Assembly: GCA_022394755.1 (NCBI GenBank)
Contig: JAGFCA010000008.1
Coordinates: 62,001 to 126,000, forward strand
Length of the DNA stretch: 64,000 nt
Reading direction: 5' to 3'
Source of the DNA: Candidatus Poribacteria bacterium
GTDB lineage: Bacteria; Poribacteria; WGA-4E; WGA-3G
Under the pieces are notes generated by a model that searched no databases, was not told the DNA's origin, and saw only the letters and a program-made list of their open reading frames with translations. Shown piece after piece: positions 18,177 to 26,546 of this stretch. Numbering within the stretch: position 1 is the stretch's first letter; the number at the start of each line of letters is the position of its first letter. A program made the translations under genes and the position numbers.

Positions 18177-18613
18177 GAAGAGAAGATTTACTGACTGGAA
18201 CACGACCAGATATTTCTGGTGGAAAAATCATCATGACTGGTAGTGATGGTTTTGATGGTTATGAAATTATGGAATATAAGGGGATGGTATGGGGAATCTC
18301 TGTCCGGGCAAAAGATATGGGACAAGATTGTGCCATGGGATGTAAAGGTGTCACCGGTGGAGAGTTAGATTCTTATTCTGCTTTAGGAGATGAATCAAGA
18401 CAACGTGCTATTGATCTCATGCTTGAAATGGCTGGAAGACAAGAGGCAAATGGAATTATAAATGTTGGTTTTGAATTGACTGGTGCTTCACAAGGATCTT
18501 CCCAAGTCGTCGTGCATGGGACTGCTGTGCAAATCAAAGCAATTCCAAATTATGTTCCTACAGGTGCTGTTGGAAATCTTCTCGCAGATATACAAGAGAC
18601 ATTAGATAAATAG
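18173..18613 (+). CDS. YbjQ/UPF0145-like protein
   Basis: Protein of 146 residues whose ATG overlaps the preceding stop; GGAGG lies 8 bases upstream. The pattern TGSDGFDGYEIMEYKG-x-VWG, then a Gly-rich middle, then R-x-x-A-x-x-x-M-x-x-A-x-x-x-GANGII-like (residues about 82-102, EANGIINVGFE), fits the UPF0145 / YbjQ family. These are small pentameric proteins once called heavy-metal-binding, with unknown function. The operon with a zinc-ribbon membrane protein and a second Cys-rich membrane protein suggests an envelope or metal-related role, but that is inference. Confidence 0.75.
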   Translation: MRREDLLTGTRPDISGGKIIMTGSDGFDGYEIMEYKGMVWGISVRAKDMGQDCAMGCKGVTGGELDSYSALGDESRQRAIDLMLEMAGRQEANGIINVGFELTGASQGSSQVVVHGTAVQIKAIPNYVPTGAVGNLLADIQETLDK

Positions 18614-18615
18614 TA

Positions 18616-19248
18616 ATGATGCTTCAATCGATTTCAAATCTATTCTACAAAATACGCCTAAAGTGGATATGGCTATATCACACATATACCTTCAATTGGG
18701 CACACAGACCTTTATGTGATAGGTTTAAGTCAGGTGTACTTCAATTCGGTAGATTACATTTATGCAGAAGTTGTATGTTCGCATACGTTGGTATCGTCTC
18801 TGGGATAATTCTATCTTTAATCTATTCAATAATTATTCAACAGATACAACTTATTTGGCTTATATCCATTCTATTTCCTGTCATATTCCTTTCCTATCCA
18901 AGTTTATATAAAAGACTTCCAAGGCTAATTCAGGATGTACTACGTTTAACAATGGGAGTATTCATTGGCGTAGTTCCATTTCTAATAATATATCAGAACT
19001 ATCTATCAGGAATGACTACGGTCATAGTAATGTCAGTATTTTGGTGGGTTTACTTTCGTCAACGTCAGATACGCAAGAGACATGCATGTGATAAGTGTCC
19101 GGAATTAGATCTTCCTGAAATCTGTAGCGGATTTAAGGAACAAGCATCTGCTATCCGTCTTTATGAGATTCAAGCAACAGAGTTTATGTATCGGAGTGGT
19201 CGAGGTATTCCGTCACCACAAATTAGACAAACACCAACTAACAACTAA
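18616..19248 (+). CDS. DUF2085-like membrane protein
   Basis: Protein of 210 residues starting two bases after the previous stop. An N-terminal cytoplasmic stretch contains HRPLCDRF...HLCRSC, a Cys pattern like that of DUF2085 membrane proteins (CHQ-x-R-x20-CARCTG). Three or four membrane segments follow between residues about 55 and 155. A second Cys cluster, ACDKC...EIC, lies near residues 156-170. It is the third gene of the operon begun at 17994. Function unknown; metal binding is plausible. Confidence 0.6.
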   Translation: MMLQSISNLFYKIRLKWIWLYHTYTFNWAHRPLCDRFKSGVLQFGRLHLCRSCMFAYVGIVSGIILSLIYSIIIQQIQLIWLISILFPVIFLSYPSLYKRLPRLIQDVLRLTMGVFIGVVPFLIIYQNYLSGMTTVIVMSVFWWVYFRQRQIRKRHACDKCPELDLPEICSGFKEQASAIRLYEIQATEFMYRSGRGIPSPQIRQTPTNN

Positions 19249-19256
19249 GGAGTTAA

Positions 19257-20078
19257 ATGTCACTGCTTAAACAATCACATCATGACCATTTTGAAGAATA
19301 CGGATATATGGTTATCGAAAATGCTGTTCCTATAGAATTATGTGAGAAAGTCGTTGATGCGATTTTTGCATTTTTGGAGATGGATCCAGCCGATCCCAAT
19401 GACTGGTATCGTGCACCACATAAACCTGGGGCAGGTATGGTAGAGATGTATCATCACCAAGCTATGTGGAATGTTTACCAACATCCACCGATTTATGAGA
19501 TCTATAAAGAGATATATGGGACACATCGTATTTGGGTTCACCAAGATAGGGTCAATATGAAACCCCCGCGACATCCTGATTTTCCTGACTGGGACCATAA
19601 AGGTATGTATCATTGGGATGCGGATACGACAAAACTGCCTGTAGGATTTAGTACACAAGGCGTGTTGTTTTTGAGGGATACTGCTGACAATCAAGGATCT
19701 TTTGTATGTTGGCCAGGGGCTCATAAATCATTGATTGACGAAGAAAATCCTTGGGTTCCAGAACTTTCGTACGATAAATTTGTTCAGGTACCGGGTAAAG
19801 CAGGTTCATTACTCATCTGGCATGTCGCCCTACCCCATGGTAATGGAAGAAACACCTCAGATAAACCCAGACTGGCACAATACATGAACTTCTATCGTGC
19901 ACCACATCCAATGAATGAAGAACGCAGACAACAACGCATTACGTTATGGCGGGAAAGACGCGCCCTTGGTCATGGGCCATATCCTGGAGATCCACGTGGG
20001 TGGGAAGCAAAAAACTATGAATCTCCAGTACTTACACCTTTAGGACGTAAACTTCTTGGAATAGATTTGTGGGATTAA
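19257..20078 (+). CDS. Phytanoyl-CoA dioxygenase (PhyH) family protein
   Basis: Protein of 273 residues with AAGGAG 5 bases upstream. It has the Fe(II)/2-oxoglutarate oxygenase signature: H119-x-D121 (HWDAD) and a distal His at about 194 (LPHGNGRN) bind iron, and R205 would bind 2-oxoglutarate. The N-terminal EEYGYMVIENA segment is typical of PhyH proteins. Members hydroxylate small molecules or lipids; the substrate is unknown. It begins 8 bases after the DUF2085-like gene and could be last in that operon. A convergent hairpin follows. The second PhyH protein at 21993 is only distantly similar. Confidence 0.87.
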   Translation: MSLLKQSHHDHFEEYGYMVIENAVPIELCEKVVDAIFAFLEMDPADPNDWYRAPHKPGAGMVEMYHHQAMWNVYQHPPIYEIYKEIYGTHRIWVHQDRVNMKPPRHPDFPDWDHKGMYHWDADTTKLPVGFSTQGVLFLRDTADNQGSFVCWPGAHKSLIDEENPWVPELSYDKFVQVPGKAGSLLIWHVALPHGNGRNTSDKPRLAQYMNFYRAPHPMNEERRQQRITLWRERRALGHGPYPGDPRGWEAKNYESPVLTPLGRKLLGIDLWD

Positions 20079-20117
20079 TTCGGTAAATTCCGATAGAGTT
20101 TTCTATGATGTGGATTG

Positions 20118-20153
20118 AACTGATATTCACATAAATTAATGTGAATATCAGTT
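20118..20153. terminator. Bidirectional hairpin between convergent genes
   Basis: A perfect 15-bp stem (20118-20132 with 20139-20153) with a 6-base loop, between the PhyH stop and the convergent LamG stop. It lacks a T-run but its position fits a shared terminator. Confidence 0.6.
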
Positions 20154-20164
20154 AGGAAGTGGTA

Positions 20165-20962
20165 TTAATCTCTTTTTAACATCCCCCAACGTGTTGCTAA
20201 TTTCCCTTTCGAATCTACATGCAGAGCGGATTTTAATCCGGTATTTCGGATGGTATTGATTTGCTTTAAACTCAATTCCACATTAAAAATTGCGACTTCG
20301 TCAAGTGTTCCCAGCAAAAATTGGTGATTAGCTAACTTGTGTCCTATATTGACAACTTGAGTGTCAACGTTGGTATCCATACCATGTGCCGTACCTTCCT
20401 TGACCTGCAATTTACCGTTTACATACAAGTCATGGTCTTTCACATCCTTACCACCTTTTGGAAACACAACTGCACAATGGTGCCACTCCCCATCACAAAC
20501 GTTGTCAGTACCGAAATTGTTTCCACCGTTAACCTCAACACGTAAATTACAATCTGTTCCTCGTACATGAGAACGTATATAGTATTTTTGTCCAGCAGAA
20601 TTTATACCCCATTTGACCCAAGAATGGTCACGTGTTGTTGACGTTTTAATCCAGAAGACAGTTGTGCGGGGATCTGTACCACCAATACCGTTATACCCAC
20701 TGACAATAAGATTGTCATCTGTTCCATCATATTCTAATGCCTTGCCGAACTTACCTTGAACCCGTTTGGCACCAGTAATGTTTCCATCACGTCCATTTCC
20801 TGAAATATCTTTTGCGACATTACCACTACCTTCATCAAAGAGATAGGCAACCTCAATTGTGTCTTTGTCTATTGCTGCAGCATAAAGATTGCCAAGTGAT
20901 GTTAATAGAAGAATAAGTATGCCTAAACAACATACATGTTTACTAAATTGTCTATGTGTCAT
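20165..20962 (-). CDS. Secreted LamG-domain protein
   Basis: Protein of 265 residues. The ATG at 20960-20962 with GGAGA 8 bases upstream is preferred over one seven codons earlier. A signal peptide covers residues 1-28 (ending LYAAA). Residues about 35-240 are one LamG domain: VAYLFDEGSGNVAKDISGNGRDG, LEYDGTDDNL, EWHHCAVVF, LYVNGKLQ, and LLGTLDEVAIFNVEL near the end. It is paralogous to the gene at 16987 and carries the same C-terminal tail (GKLATRWGMLKRD). Exported; a carbohydrate- or matrix-binding role is inferred from the fold. Confidence 0.85.
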   Translation of the reverse strand: MTHRQFSKHVCCLGILILLLTSLGNLYAAAIDKDTIEVAYLFDEGSGNVAKDISGNGRDGNITGAKRVQGKFGKALEYDGTDDNLIVSGYNGIGGTDPRTTVFWIKTSTTRDHSWVKWGINSAGQKYYIRSHVRGTDCNLRVEVNGGNNFGTDNVCDGEWHHCAVVFPKGGKDVKDHDLYVNGKLQVKEGTAHGMDTNVDTQVVNIGHKLANHQFLLGTLDEVAIFNVELSLKQINTIRNTGLKSALHVDSKGKLATRWGMLKRD

Positions 20963-21161
20963 ATCTCTTGTCTCCAAATACATATATATATTGATATAGT
21001 AAAATTAGAGTTTTACGTTGGTTTTAAGGATGTGAACCAATTTATTCATGGAGTAATTATTGTTATAGTAACAGAATTCAACATGATATTCAAACCATTT
21101 ATATACAGATAATGCGAATTACTATTTTTTATCACATTCTACTTCTTATTGCAATAAAATA

Positions 21162-21191
21162 AGGATAAGGGAAACGATGTTCCCTTATCCT
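21162..21191 (-). terminator. Probable infA terminator
   Basis: A perfect 12-bp stem (21162-21173 with 21180-21191) and 6-base loop. Read on the minus strand, a T-rich tail follows it. It lies 240 bases downstream of the infA stop and before the LamG gene in the same direction. Confidence 0.55.
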
Positions 21192-21312
21192 GTCCAAAGA
21201 GTGCGACACTATGTGTCACATCACATAGGGTGTAACACTAAGTGCCACACCTCCTCTGGTTAATAAACATATATTTACCTCCTTTTTCCGCAATACAGCG
21301 GCAGTAGGATAC

Positions 21313-21332
21313 CATTATCAAAAATGATAATG
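21313..21332. promoter_or_regulatory. Palindrome resembling half of a Fur-type box
   Basis: CATTATC and GATAATG flank six A/T bases as an exact inverted repeat, and the adjoining bases extend similarity to GATAATGATT-type Fur sites. No iron-related gene is adjacent, and in AT-rich DNA this may be chance. Confidence 0.2.
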
Positions 21333-21431
21333 ATTCACCTATACACAATTTCGGATGCACTTTTGCATGATTTTTGGAAAAAAGAGATAATAAAATTTCA
21401 TAAAATATGCACTATGATAGGTTGAATCCAC

Positions 21432-21710
21432 TCAACTACCAGGACTTCGCCATACAATACGTCCACGGGTTAGGTCATAAGGAGATAGTTCAACAGTTAC
21501 TTGATCACCCGGTAACACCCAGATTTTATGTTGCATCATCTTCCCTGATAAATATGCGACAACTTTGTGATCGTTATCTTCCAAGTCTACCATGAATAAA
21601 TTACCAGGTAGAGATTCAAGAACGACCCCAGGTACACGAATTGCTGAATCTTTTGTAGGTTGTAATTCTTCTTGATTCATCTTGTCTGATTTTAAATGTT
21701 TATCCTTCAT
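21432..21710 (-). CDS. infA: Translation initiation factor IF-1
   Basis: Protein of 92 residues with AAAGGAG 8 bases before the ATG. From residue about 22 it is a standard IF-1 OB fold: [19 protein letters not shown]-like [22 protein letters not shown], and [14 protein letters not shown] at the C-terminus. IF-1 binds the 30S A site during initiation. The extra N-terminal stretch of about 18 residues (KDKHLKSDK) is longer than usual (IF-1 is normally about 72). In most bacteria infA sits between secY/map and rpmJ. Here it is 35 kb away from rpmJ, alone and on the opposite strand. Confidence 0.93.
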   Translation of the reverse strand: MKDKHLKSDKMNQEELQPTKDSAIRVPGVVLESLPGNLFMVDLEDNDHKVVAYLSGKMMQHKIWVLPGDQVTVELSPYDLTRGRIVWRSPGS

Positions 21711-21915
21711 CTGAGTACTCCTTTGGAAAATTGTTCATCATTGGAATTATGTAATTTAGAAAAGTCCTCTTATATTAACTGCTTATGATCGCCAGACATG
21801 ATATTGACCAAAATTATGTAAAAAAATTGAAAAAGGATTGTATTACAGCCATTTTATTATCTTGTCTTAACACTTTATTAGATACATTAATACAACGATT
21901 TGTTCATTAAAAAAG

Positions 21916-21944
21916 TTGACATGAACCCTTATAGTTGTTAATAT
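21916..21944 (+). promoter_or_regulatory. Sigma-70 promoter for the second PhyH gene
   Basis: TTGACA at 21916-21921 and TAATAT at 21939-21944 are separated by exactly 17 bases. Transcription would start near 21951, about 40 bases before the PhyH ATG at 21993. Confidence 0.7.
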
Positions 21945-21992
21945 GTAGAGTATGTTATTCACCCTTTGGATAGTAGGATTTAGGAGTAAAAT

Positions 21993-22796
21993 ATGAGCGA
22001 AGCATTACCCTTAGTTGCATATCCCGATCTTGAAAGTCAAGTTAACGCAATGGAGGATGACGGATATGCTTATCTTCCACAGGTTATTGATTCTGATGAA
22101 CTGGCAGAACTTCGCAACGCAATGGATAGGTTGACAGCAGTTCCTGAGAGTTATGATAGGTATAACGTTCCTGAAAATGGTGAAGGATTCCTTAATAAAC
22201 ACATAAATAATGCCTTCAATCGTGACAAAGTATTCTTAGACTATCTTGATAAGTCACCTGTTATTGAGTTAGCTGAGGCTGTTCATGGGGGAGATTGTCA
22301 TGTAATTGGGATGACAGCATGGATCACTGGTCCAGGTCGGCCTGATCAAGGATTACATACAGACTGGTTGCCTATTCCACTTCCAGCTGATATATTGGAA
22401 GATCCTCGAATTAAAGTCCCGATTTTCATTACCACTGCACACTACTATTTGGATGATCTTTATGAAGACCTCGGTCCAACCAAATTTGTTCCCGGTAGTC
22501 ATCTGTCAGGTCGTAGTCCAGATGGAGATAAGGAGTGGAAGGGAGCTAAAGAGCAAAGTATTCTTTGTAATGGCGGAGATGTTGTGATTTTTCGGAGTGA
22601 AGTGTGGCATCGAGGAACAGCGAATCGGAGTGATCAAACACGATACCTATTACAGGTACATTATGCTAACCGGATGATAACTCAAAAATATCCCCCATAT
22701 CTGAATAGATTCCAGTTTGATGAATCAATTTTGGAGAATGCAACAGAACGACAGCTTAGATTGATGGGTAATCATCGTCCTGGTGCTTATGATTAA
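21993..22796 (+). CDS. Phytanoyl-CoA dioxygenase (PhyH) family protein
   Basis: Protein of 267 residues; the ATG follows TAGGAG. Iron ligands H122-x-D124 (HTDW) and H206 (EVWHRG), with R217 for 2-oxoglutarate, are all present. The N-terminal MEDDGYAYLPQVID matches the family. FVPGSH near residue 165-170 is another typical PhyH motif. A non-haem Fe(II)/2-oxoglutarate oxygenase of unknown substrate; such proteins are abundant in Poribacteria-like genomes. A near-consensus promoter lies directly upstream and an EamA transporter gene follows after 50 bases, which might export or import its product. Confidence 0.87.
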   Translation: MSEALPLVAYPDLESQVNAMEDDGYAYLPQVIDSDELAELRNAMDRLTAVPESYDRYNVPENGEGFLNKHINNAFNRDKVFLDYLDKSPVIELAEAVHGGDCHVIGMTAWITGPGRPDQGLHTDWLPIPLPADILEDPRIKVPIFITTAHYYLDDLYEDLGPTKFVPGSHLSGRSPDGDKEWKGAKEQSILCNGGDVVIFRSEVWHRGTANRSDQTRYLLQVHYANRMITQKYPPYLNRFQFDESILENATERQLRLMGNHRPGAYD

Positions 22797-22846
22797 GTCC
22801 AAACAAATATTACGGAATCATATCATAAACGGGATGATACCCACTT

Positions 22847-23767
22847 TTGAATAAAACAGAATCTACAGGTCGACTTACAAGCGGACATGTTATCAGCGAG
22901 GATCCGACTGGGAAAATAATAATTCTCAGTTTGCTCCTCGCTTTTCTTTGGGGTGGAAATTCACCTTCGATAAAAGTCGGATTGAACGATCTGCCTCCTA
23001 TGGCACTGGCATTTGTTCGCTTCTGTATTGGGTTGGTGATAGTCGGCGGATGGTCTCTATATCGTCGAATTCCACTTGGGTTAAAACCTGGTGAGTTCTC
23101 ACGTCTATCACTTCTGACCGTAATTTTCATCTTACAAATCATCACGTTAAATACTGGTACACATTACACTTCTGCCTCTCGATCAACAATATTTATTAAT
23201 GCGTATCCTTTTTTTACGGCGATTTTTGCACATCTATGGATTCCAGGAGAACGCCTGTCCTTTTTCAAGACATTAGGAATTATTGTTGCCTTCAGTGGTG
23301 TTATCATCACAGTAGCCCCGAATCTCGGATCTGGGGAAACAAGTGTAATCGGTGATATTATTGTAATTGTCAGCGGATGTTTTTTGGGATTACGTGTTGT
23401 TGTCACAAAATTGTTAGTCCAGTCAATTCACCCATATCGTTTGTTGGTATGGTATTTAGTGTTAAGTCTGCCATGCTATGCTTTGTTGAGTTTCATATTT
23501 GAGCGGGGCGCGCCATTTCAGATTTCACTTGCTGGAGCGGCTGCACTTCTCTATCAAGGAGGTATTATTGCGGGATTCTGTTTCTTGGCTTGGACAACTA
23601 TCCTTGAAAAATACAGTGCAAGTAAACTGGTAGTTTTCTTTTTTGCTACCCCTTTATCAGGTGTAGTGTTTAGCAATCTATTCTTAGGGGATGTACTGAC
23701 GCCTACTTTATTAGGTGGTGCTGTATTAGTAGCAATTGGGATTTGTCTTGTGAATATGCGAAGATGA
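22847..23767 (+). CDS. EamA/DMT family transporter
   Basis: Protein of 306 residues with about ten membrane helices arranged as two EamA repeats (residues about 25-155 and 165-300). LLLAFLWGGNSPSIKVGL, ASRSTIFINAYPFF and GGAVLVAIGICLVN are typical drug/metabolite transporter segments. The first possible start is a TTG with only a weak ribosome site (GGGA); no ATG occurs before helix 1, so the start is uncertain. The inner-membrane substrate is unknown. A close paralogue, now broken, lies at 24526-25437. Confidence 0.82.
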   Translation: MNKTESTGRLTSGHVISEDPTGKIIILSLLLAFLWGGNSPSIKVGLNDLPPMALAFVRFCIGLVIVGGWSLYRRIPLGLKPGEFSRLSLLTVIFILQIITLNTGTHYTSASRSTIFINAYPFFTAIFAHLWIPGERLSFFKTLGIIVAFSGVIITVAPNLGSGETSVIGDIIVIVSGCFLGLRVVVTKLLVQSIHPYRLLVWYLVLSLPCYALLSFIFERGAPFQISLAGAAALLYQGGIIAGFCFLAWTTILEKYSASKLVVFFFATPLSGVVFSNLFLGDVLTPTLLGGAVLVAIGICLVNMRR

Positions 23768-23782
23768 CTTACTTATAAGGTG

Positions 23783-23806
23783 AATATTCTACTATGGTAG
23801 AGTATT
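23783..23806 (+). terminator. Hairpin after the EamA gene
   Basis: A 10-bp stem with one G-U pair (23783-23792 with 23797-23806) and a 4-base loop, 15 bases after the stop. There is no long T-run. Confidence 0.5.
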
Positions 23807-23829
23807 GAATTAATTACACATTTGGTTAT

Positions 23830-23893
23830 GTAGGAGGTAAGACCGATTCTCGATTACAACTGAGTTAAGTCGCGATTCGAAGATCGCTCCTAT
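23830..23893. repeat. Small imperfect inverted-repeat element (MITE-like)
   Basis: The left end (TAGGAGGTAAGACCGATTCT) and the reverse complement of the right end (TATAGGAGCGATCTTCGAAT) are similar over about 25 bases. GC content is higher than the surroundings. The pattern TAGGAGCGATCTTCGA is the kind of dispersed intergenic repeat seen in Poribacteria-like genomes. Only one copy is clear in this window. Confidence 0.4.
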
Positions 23894-24525
23894 AGCGGCG
23901 TGCATAATTATCTTCATACTTCAGTAGATTGACGGCACTTTTTTGAAATTATCTTACGGGAATTACAAACCATTTTGTAGGGAATAGATAATGGACTTAG
24001 TACTCCGAAATTAACGGTATGAATGACATTTAGTCATTCCCCGGGAGTGCGTCTTACTTCAATACGATTTTCTACAGACATATCACGCCTCTGGCGTGAG
24101 GAGATGTAATCTACGCGTAGGTTTAAACATGGATGCATAAGGGATAATAAGTGCCTGTGAAAATCCTTCTTCTTGCTCCAGTGGAGTGCTATGTCTAAAT
24201 AAATCCAAAGTTAGTATATTTTCAATTGATTTCAATTGAAATAATAAAGTACAATTTACCTTCAGTAGTCCAATTCTGTGTTAAGTTGAAAGTCATATAA
24301 AGACAGATTATATATAAAATCCAAAACAAGGGTTATCGGGAGAGCGAACCTGCCGGTTTATAGGAAATGATAGTAACCAAAGTAATAAATCATTTCTCAT
24401 AGAACCGCTCATAGCGTTGATTTGGATCTACTATATATATGATAATATGTCAATTAGAATTGGTATAAGAACACTATTCTACGAGTTAAAGTTATAGTCC
24501 AGACTTAAGGTTTGAGCATAGAACC
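23894..24525. other. Intergenic region, no genes
   Basis: AT-rich spacer with small hairpins, for example GAATGAC/GTCATTC around 24020-24042 and CACGCC/GGCGTG near 24088. Imperfect inverted arms (GGAAATGAT with ATCATTTCT) lie near 24362-24400. It appears to be decayed non-coding DNA between two transporter paralogues. Confidence 0.45.
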
Positions 24526-25437
24526 ATGTTAGAAAAAGATTTTAGAAACGAAGAACCCTCTACAAAGATATTTGTATTGGTAGTGCTAATCGTTTCATTA
24601 TAGGGAATAAATCCACTTACCGTCAAAGTCGGTTTAGAAGGAATTCCTCCCCTAAAGATGGCACTACTCCGTTGTGTGTTAGGCTTTTTCTTTGTTATTG
24701 CATTTGGCTTTTTCTATGGCATTTCTATGCGTATGCGATTCAAAGAACTACCTCGCTTATTGATAATCGCAATACTATATTTAGCTCATACAATTGGATT
24801 AAATATTGGTACCAACCTAACTTCTGCCTCCCATTCAACCATTCTTGTAAGTCTCTATCCACTATTTGCAGTCATATTTGCACATTTCTGGATCAAGGAT
24901 GACAAACTTACATTACCAAAACTCATAGGAATTATCATTGCTTTTGGCGGTGTATTCATAACAGTTTTACCAAAATTACAGAGTGGGAGTGGTGCAACAA
25001 GCTTAATTGGGGATTTCATCGTAATGCTAAGCGGGGCGATTGTAGGTTTACGTATGACATTTACAAAGATATACTTACAAGAAATACATCCATATAGACT
25101 CCTAATCTGGTTATTAAGTTTTAGTATACCCTGTCTCCTACTCTTAGGGTACTTTTTTGAGGGGGATGAGACAATTAAGTTGAGTATTCCTGTTGTAGTG
25201 GCAGTTATTTATCAAGGTTGGATTGTTGCCGGAGTATTATTAGTCAGTTGGACATCACTGCTAAGAAAATATAAGGCAAGTAAAATTATAGTTTTCTTTT
25301 TCCTAATGCCAATATCAGGGGTAGTATTTAGTTACCTACTCTTAGGGGATGAACTATCTATTTACGTATTAGCTGGAACAGCGTTGGTAGCAGTTGGAAT
25401 TTACCTTGTTAACATGCGACGAAAAGAGATCCTCTAA
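24526..25437 (+). pseudogene. EamA/DMT transporter paralogue with an in-frame TAG
   Basis: From an ATG at 24526 the frame reads MLEKDFRNEEPST and enters helix 1, then hits TAG at 24601-24603. It continues in the same frame without another stop to 25437. The TAG sits exactly where the intact paralogue has the Trp of FLWGGN (here VSL-stop-GIN), so a TGG-to-TAG change is the simplest explanation. Downstream the protein is intact: ten-helix EamA layout, ASHSTILVSLYPLF, and GTALVAVGIYLVNMRR. Translation restarting at the ATG at 24658 would give a 259-residue protein lacking helix 1. Probably a recent pseudogene; readthrough or restart is possible. Confidence 0.8.
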
Positions 25438-25458
25438 ACATTATGTTTAGGGTTTGAA

Positions 25459-25608
25459 TTACCGAGATAACTCCTGCTTTTTCTTTCCCCACTGCGTCGG
25501 CAACTTATCTATCGGAGAAACAGATAACCCACCTTCTATCCAGTTTGGATACTTCTCATCACGCATATCCCGTGTCAACTGTTTGATACTCCCTGTCTTT
25601 AACTCATA
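25459..25608 (-). pseudogene. Relic of the C-terminus of a PD40/TolB-like protein
   Basis: This minus-strand frame has no start; an in-frame TGA at 25609-25611 lies just upstream. It encodes 49 residues beginning YELKTGSIKQLTRD and ending DKLPTQWGKKKQELSR. It aligns without gaps to the C-terminus of the protein at 27395-28477 (YNIRTTEITQLTNH ... DKIQTQWGTIKK). The rest of the gene is gone. It also carries the shared C-terminal tail motif. Confidence 0.7.
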
Positions 25609-25669
25609 TCAATAGAGATCATATTAAAATTTTATCTTCTTGAATGAAAATAATTGCCACCAATTTCTC

Positions 25670-26323
25670 TCACCTTTCACCATAGGGGGTACCAATATTT
25701 TTATCCAACATGCAAAGGTACGTTTTCCCTAACTTTGCCAAAGCCTTCTGTACCAACTGACTAACGCGTCCTTCCGAAATTTCAAGAAGTACGGCAATTT
25801 CAACACCACTTAACTCCTCAAAAAACTTGAGTTCAATCACACGCCGTTCATTTTCTGAGAGTTTCACCATGAGGTGTGGTAAATTTCTACGGAGTGTCTC
25901 CACCTCAAGTTGTCTAATGACTGTATCTGCTATATTCTCTATGGCACACGCCTCATGCATCAAACTAATAAGAAGTGGGTTATAACTGTCATCCGTATCT
26001 GTTAGCGAATGCATTTCATGAGGATAAGGTAAATGTTGTAACACTTTTCTTCGCTCACCCCATAACCTTGTACAAACACGACTCTTAATGAACGTTGTAA
26101 AACTTGCACCGCTCGGGTGATCAGGGTCATAGTTCGGTGTTTCCTCTATAATCGTCATAAAAGCTAATTGAAAGAAATCTTCCTTATAACCCTTCAAGTA
26201 TGAACTCTTTCCTTGAACACAAGATACACAATGGTCTACTGATGTCTTCGCACTCATAACATCTGCAGGATCAATACTAAACGGACATTTTCCTCTGTTA
26301 TGTGGTCCTCTTGGAAGTTGCAT
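25670..26323 (-). CDS. Sigma-70 family RNA polymerase sigma factor
   Basis: Protein of 217 residues with a strong AAGGAGG site 7 bases before the ATG. Residues about 45-110 form sigma region 2 (DFFQLAFMTIIEETPNYDPDHPSGASFTTFIKSRV). Residues about 150-205 form region 4, with LSENERRVIELKF and a helix-turn-helix (SGVEIAVLLEISEGRVSQLV). The N-terminal stretch has C13, C32 and C35 (CVSC), which could bind metal or respond to redox state; no anti-sigma gene is adjacent. It is divergent from the surface-protein cluster at 26547 and may control it, but that is inference from position. Confidence 0.85.
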   Translation of the reverse strand: MQLPRGPHNRGKCPFSIDPADVMSAKTSVDHCVSCVQGKSSYLKGYKEDFFQLAFMTIIEETPNYDPDHPSGASFTTFIKSRVCTRLWGERRKVLQHLPYPHEMHSLTDTDDSYNPLLISLMHEACAIENIADTVIRQLEVETLRRNLPHLMVKLSENERRVIELKFFEELSGVEIAVLLEISEGRVSQLVQKALAKLGKTYLCMLDKNIGTPYGER

Positions 26324-26449
26324 GTATTTACCTCCTTCAAGGCGAATTGCAAGAAAACGAAATAATTCAACACAAAGTATATAGGCTTTCTTTAATTATA
26401 TACGATAAAACAAAAATTCTTTAGTACTTTTTTACTTTCAAAAAATTAC

Positions 26450-26490
26450 TAAAGATTTTTGATCTAAATCTATGTTACTTAATATAAGCA
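26450..26490 (+). repeat. 41-bp promoter-like repeat, copy 1
   Basis: This 41-base segment matches 28635-28675 at 39 of 41 positions. It holds TTGATC and an AT-rich -10-like ATATAA 17 bases later, so it may be a promoter module. It lies about 60 bases upstream of the gene at 26547. Confidence 0.6.
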
Positions 26491-26546
26491 GCTTCAGGTT
26501 TCTATCATCATAATGTTTCAGAGATTGATTTATATCGAGAAAACAA

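Larger units (their letters stand above)
20963..21431. other. Intergenic region with several hairpins
   Basis: Spacer between two minus-strand genes (infA upstream, LamG downstream). It contains the infA terminator (21162-21191) and a 7-bp palindrome at 21313-21332. A further inverted repeat, CTATGTG/CACATAG, lies near 21210-21229. No coding region was seen. Confidence 0.5.

Noticed and set aside
24601..24603. TAG as a recoded sense codon
   Set aside because: TAG ends several normal genes in the window (for example at 15510-15512), so the genetic code is standard; a nonsense mutation is simpler.
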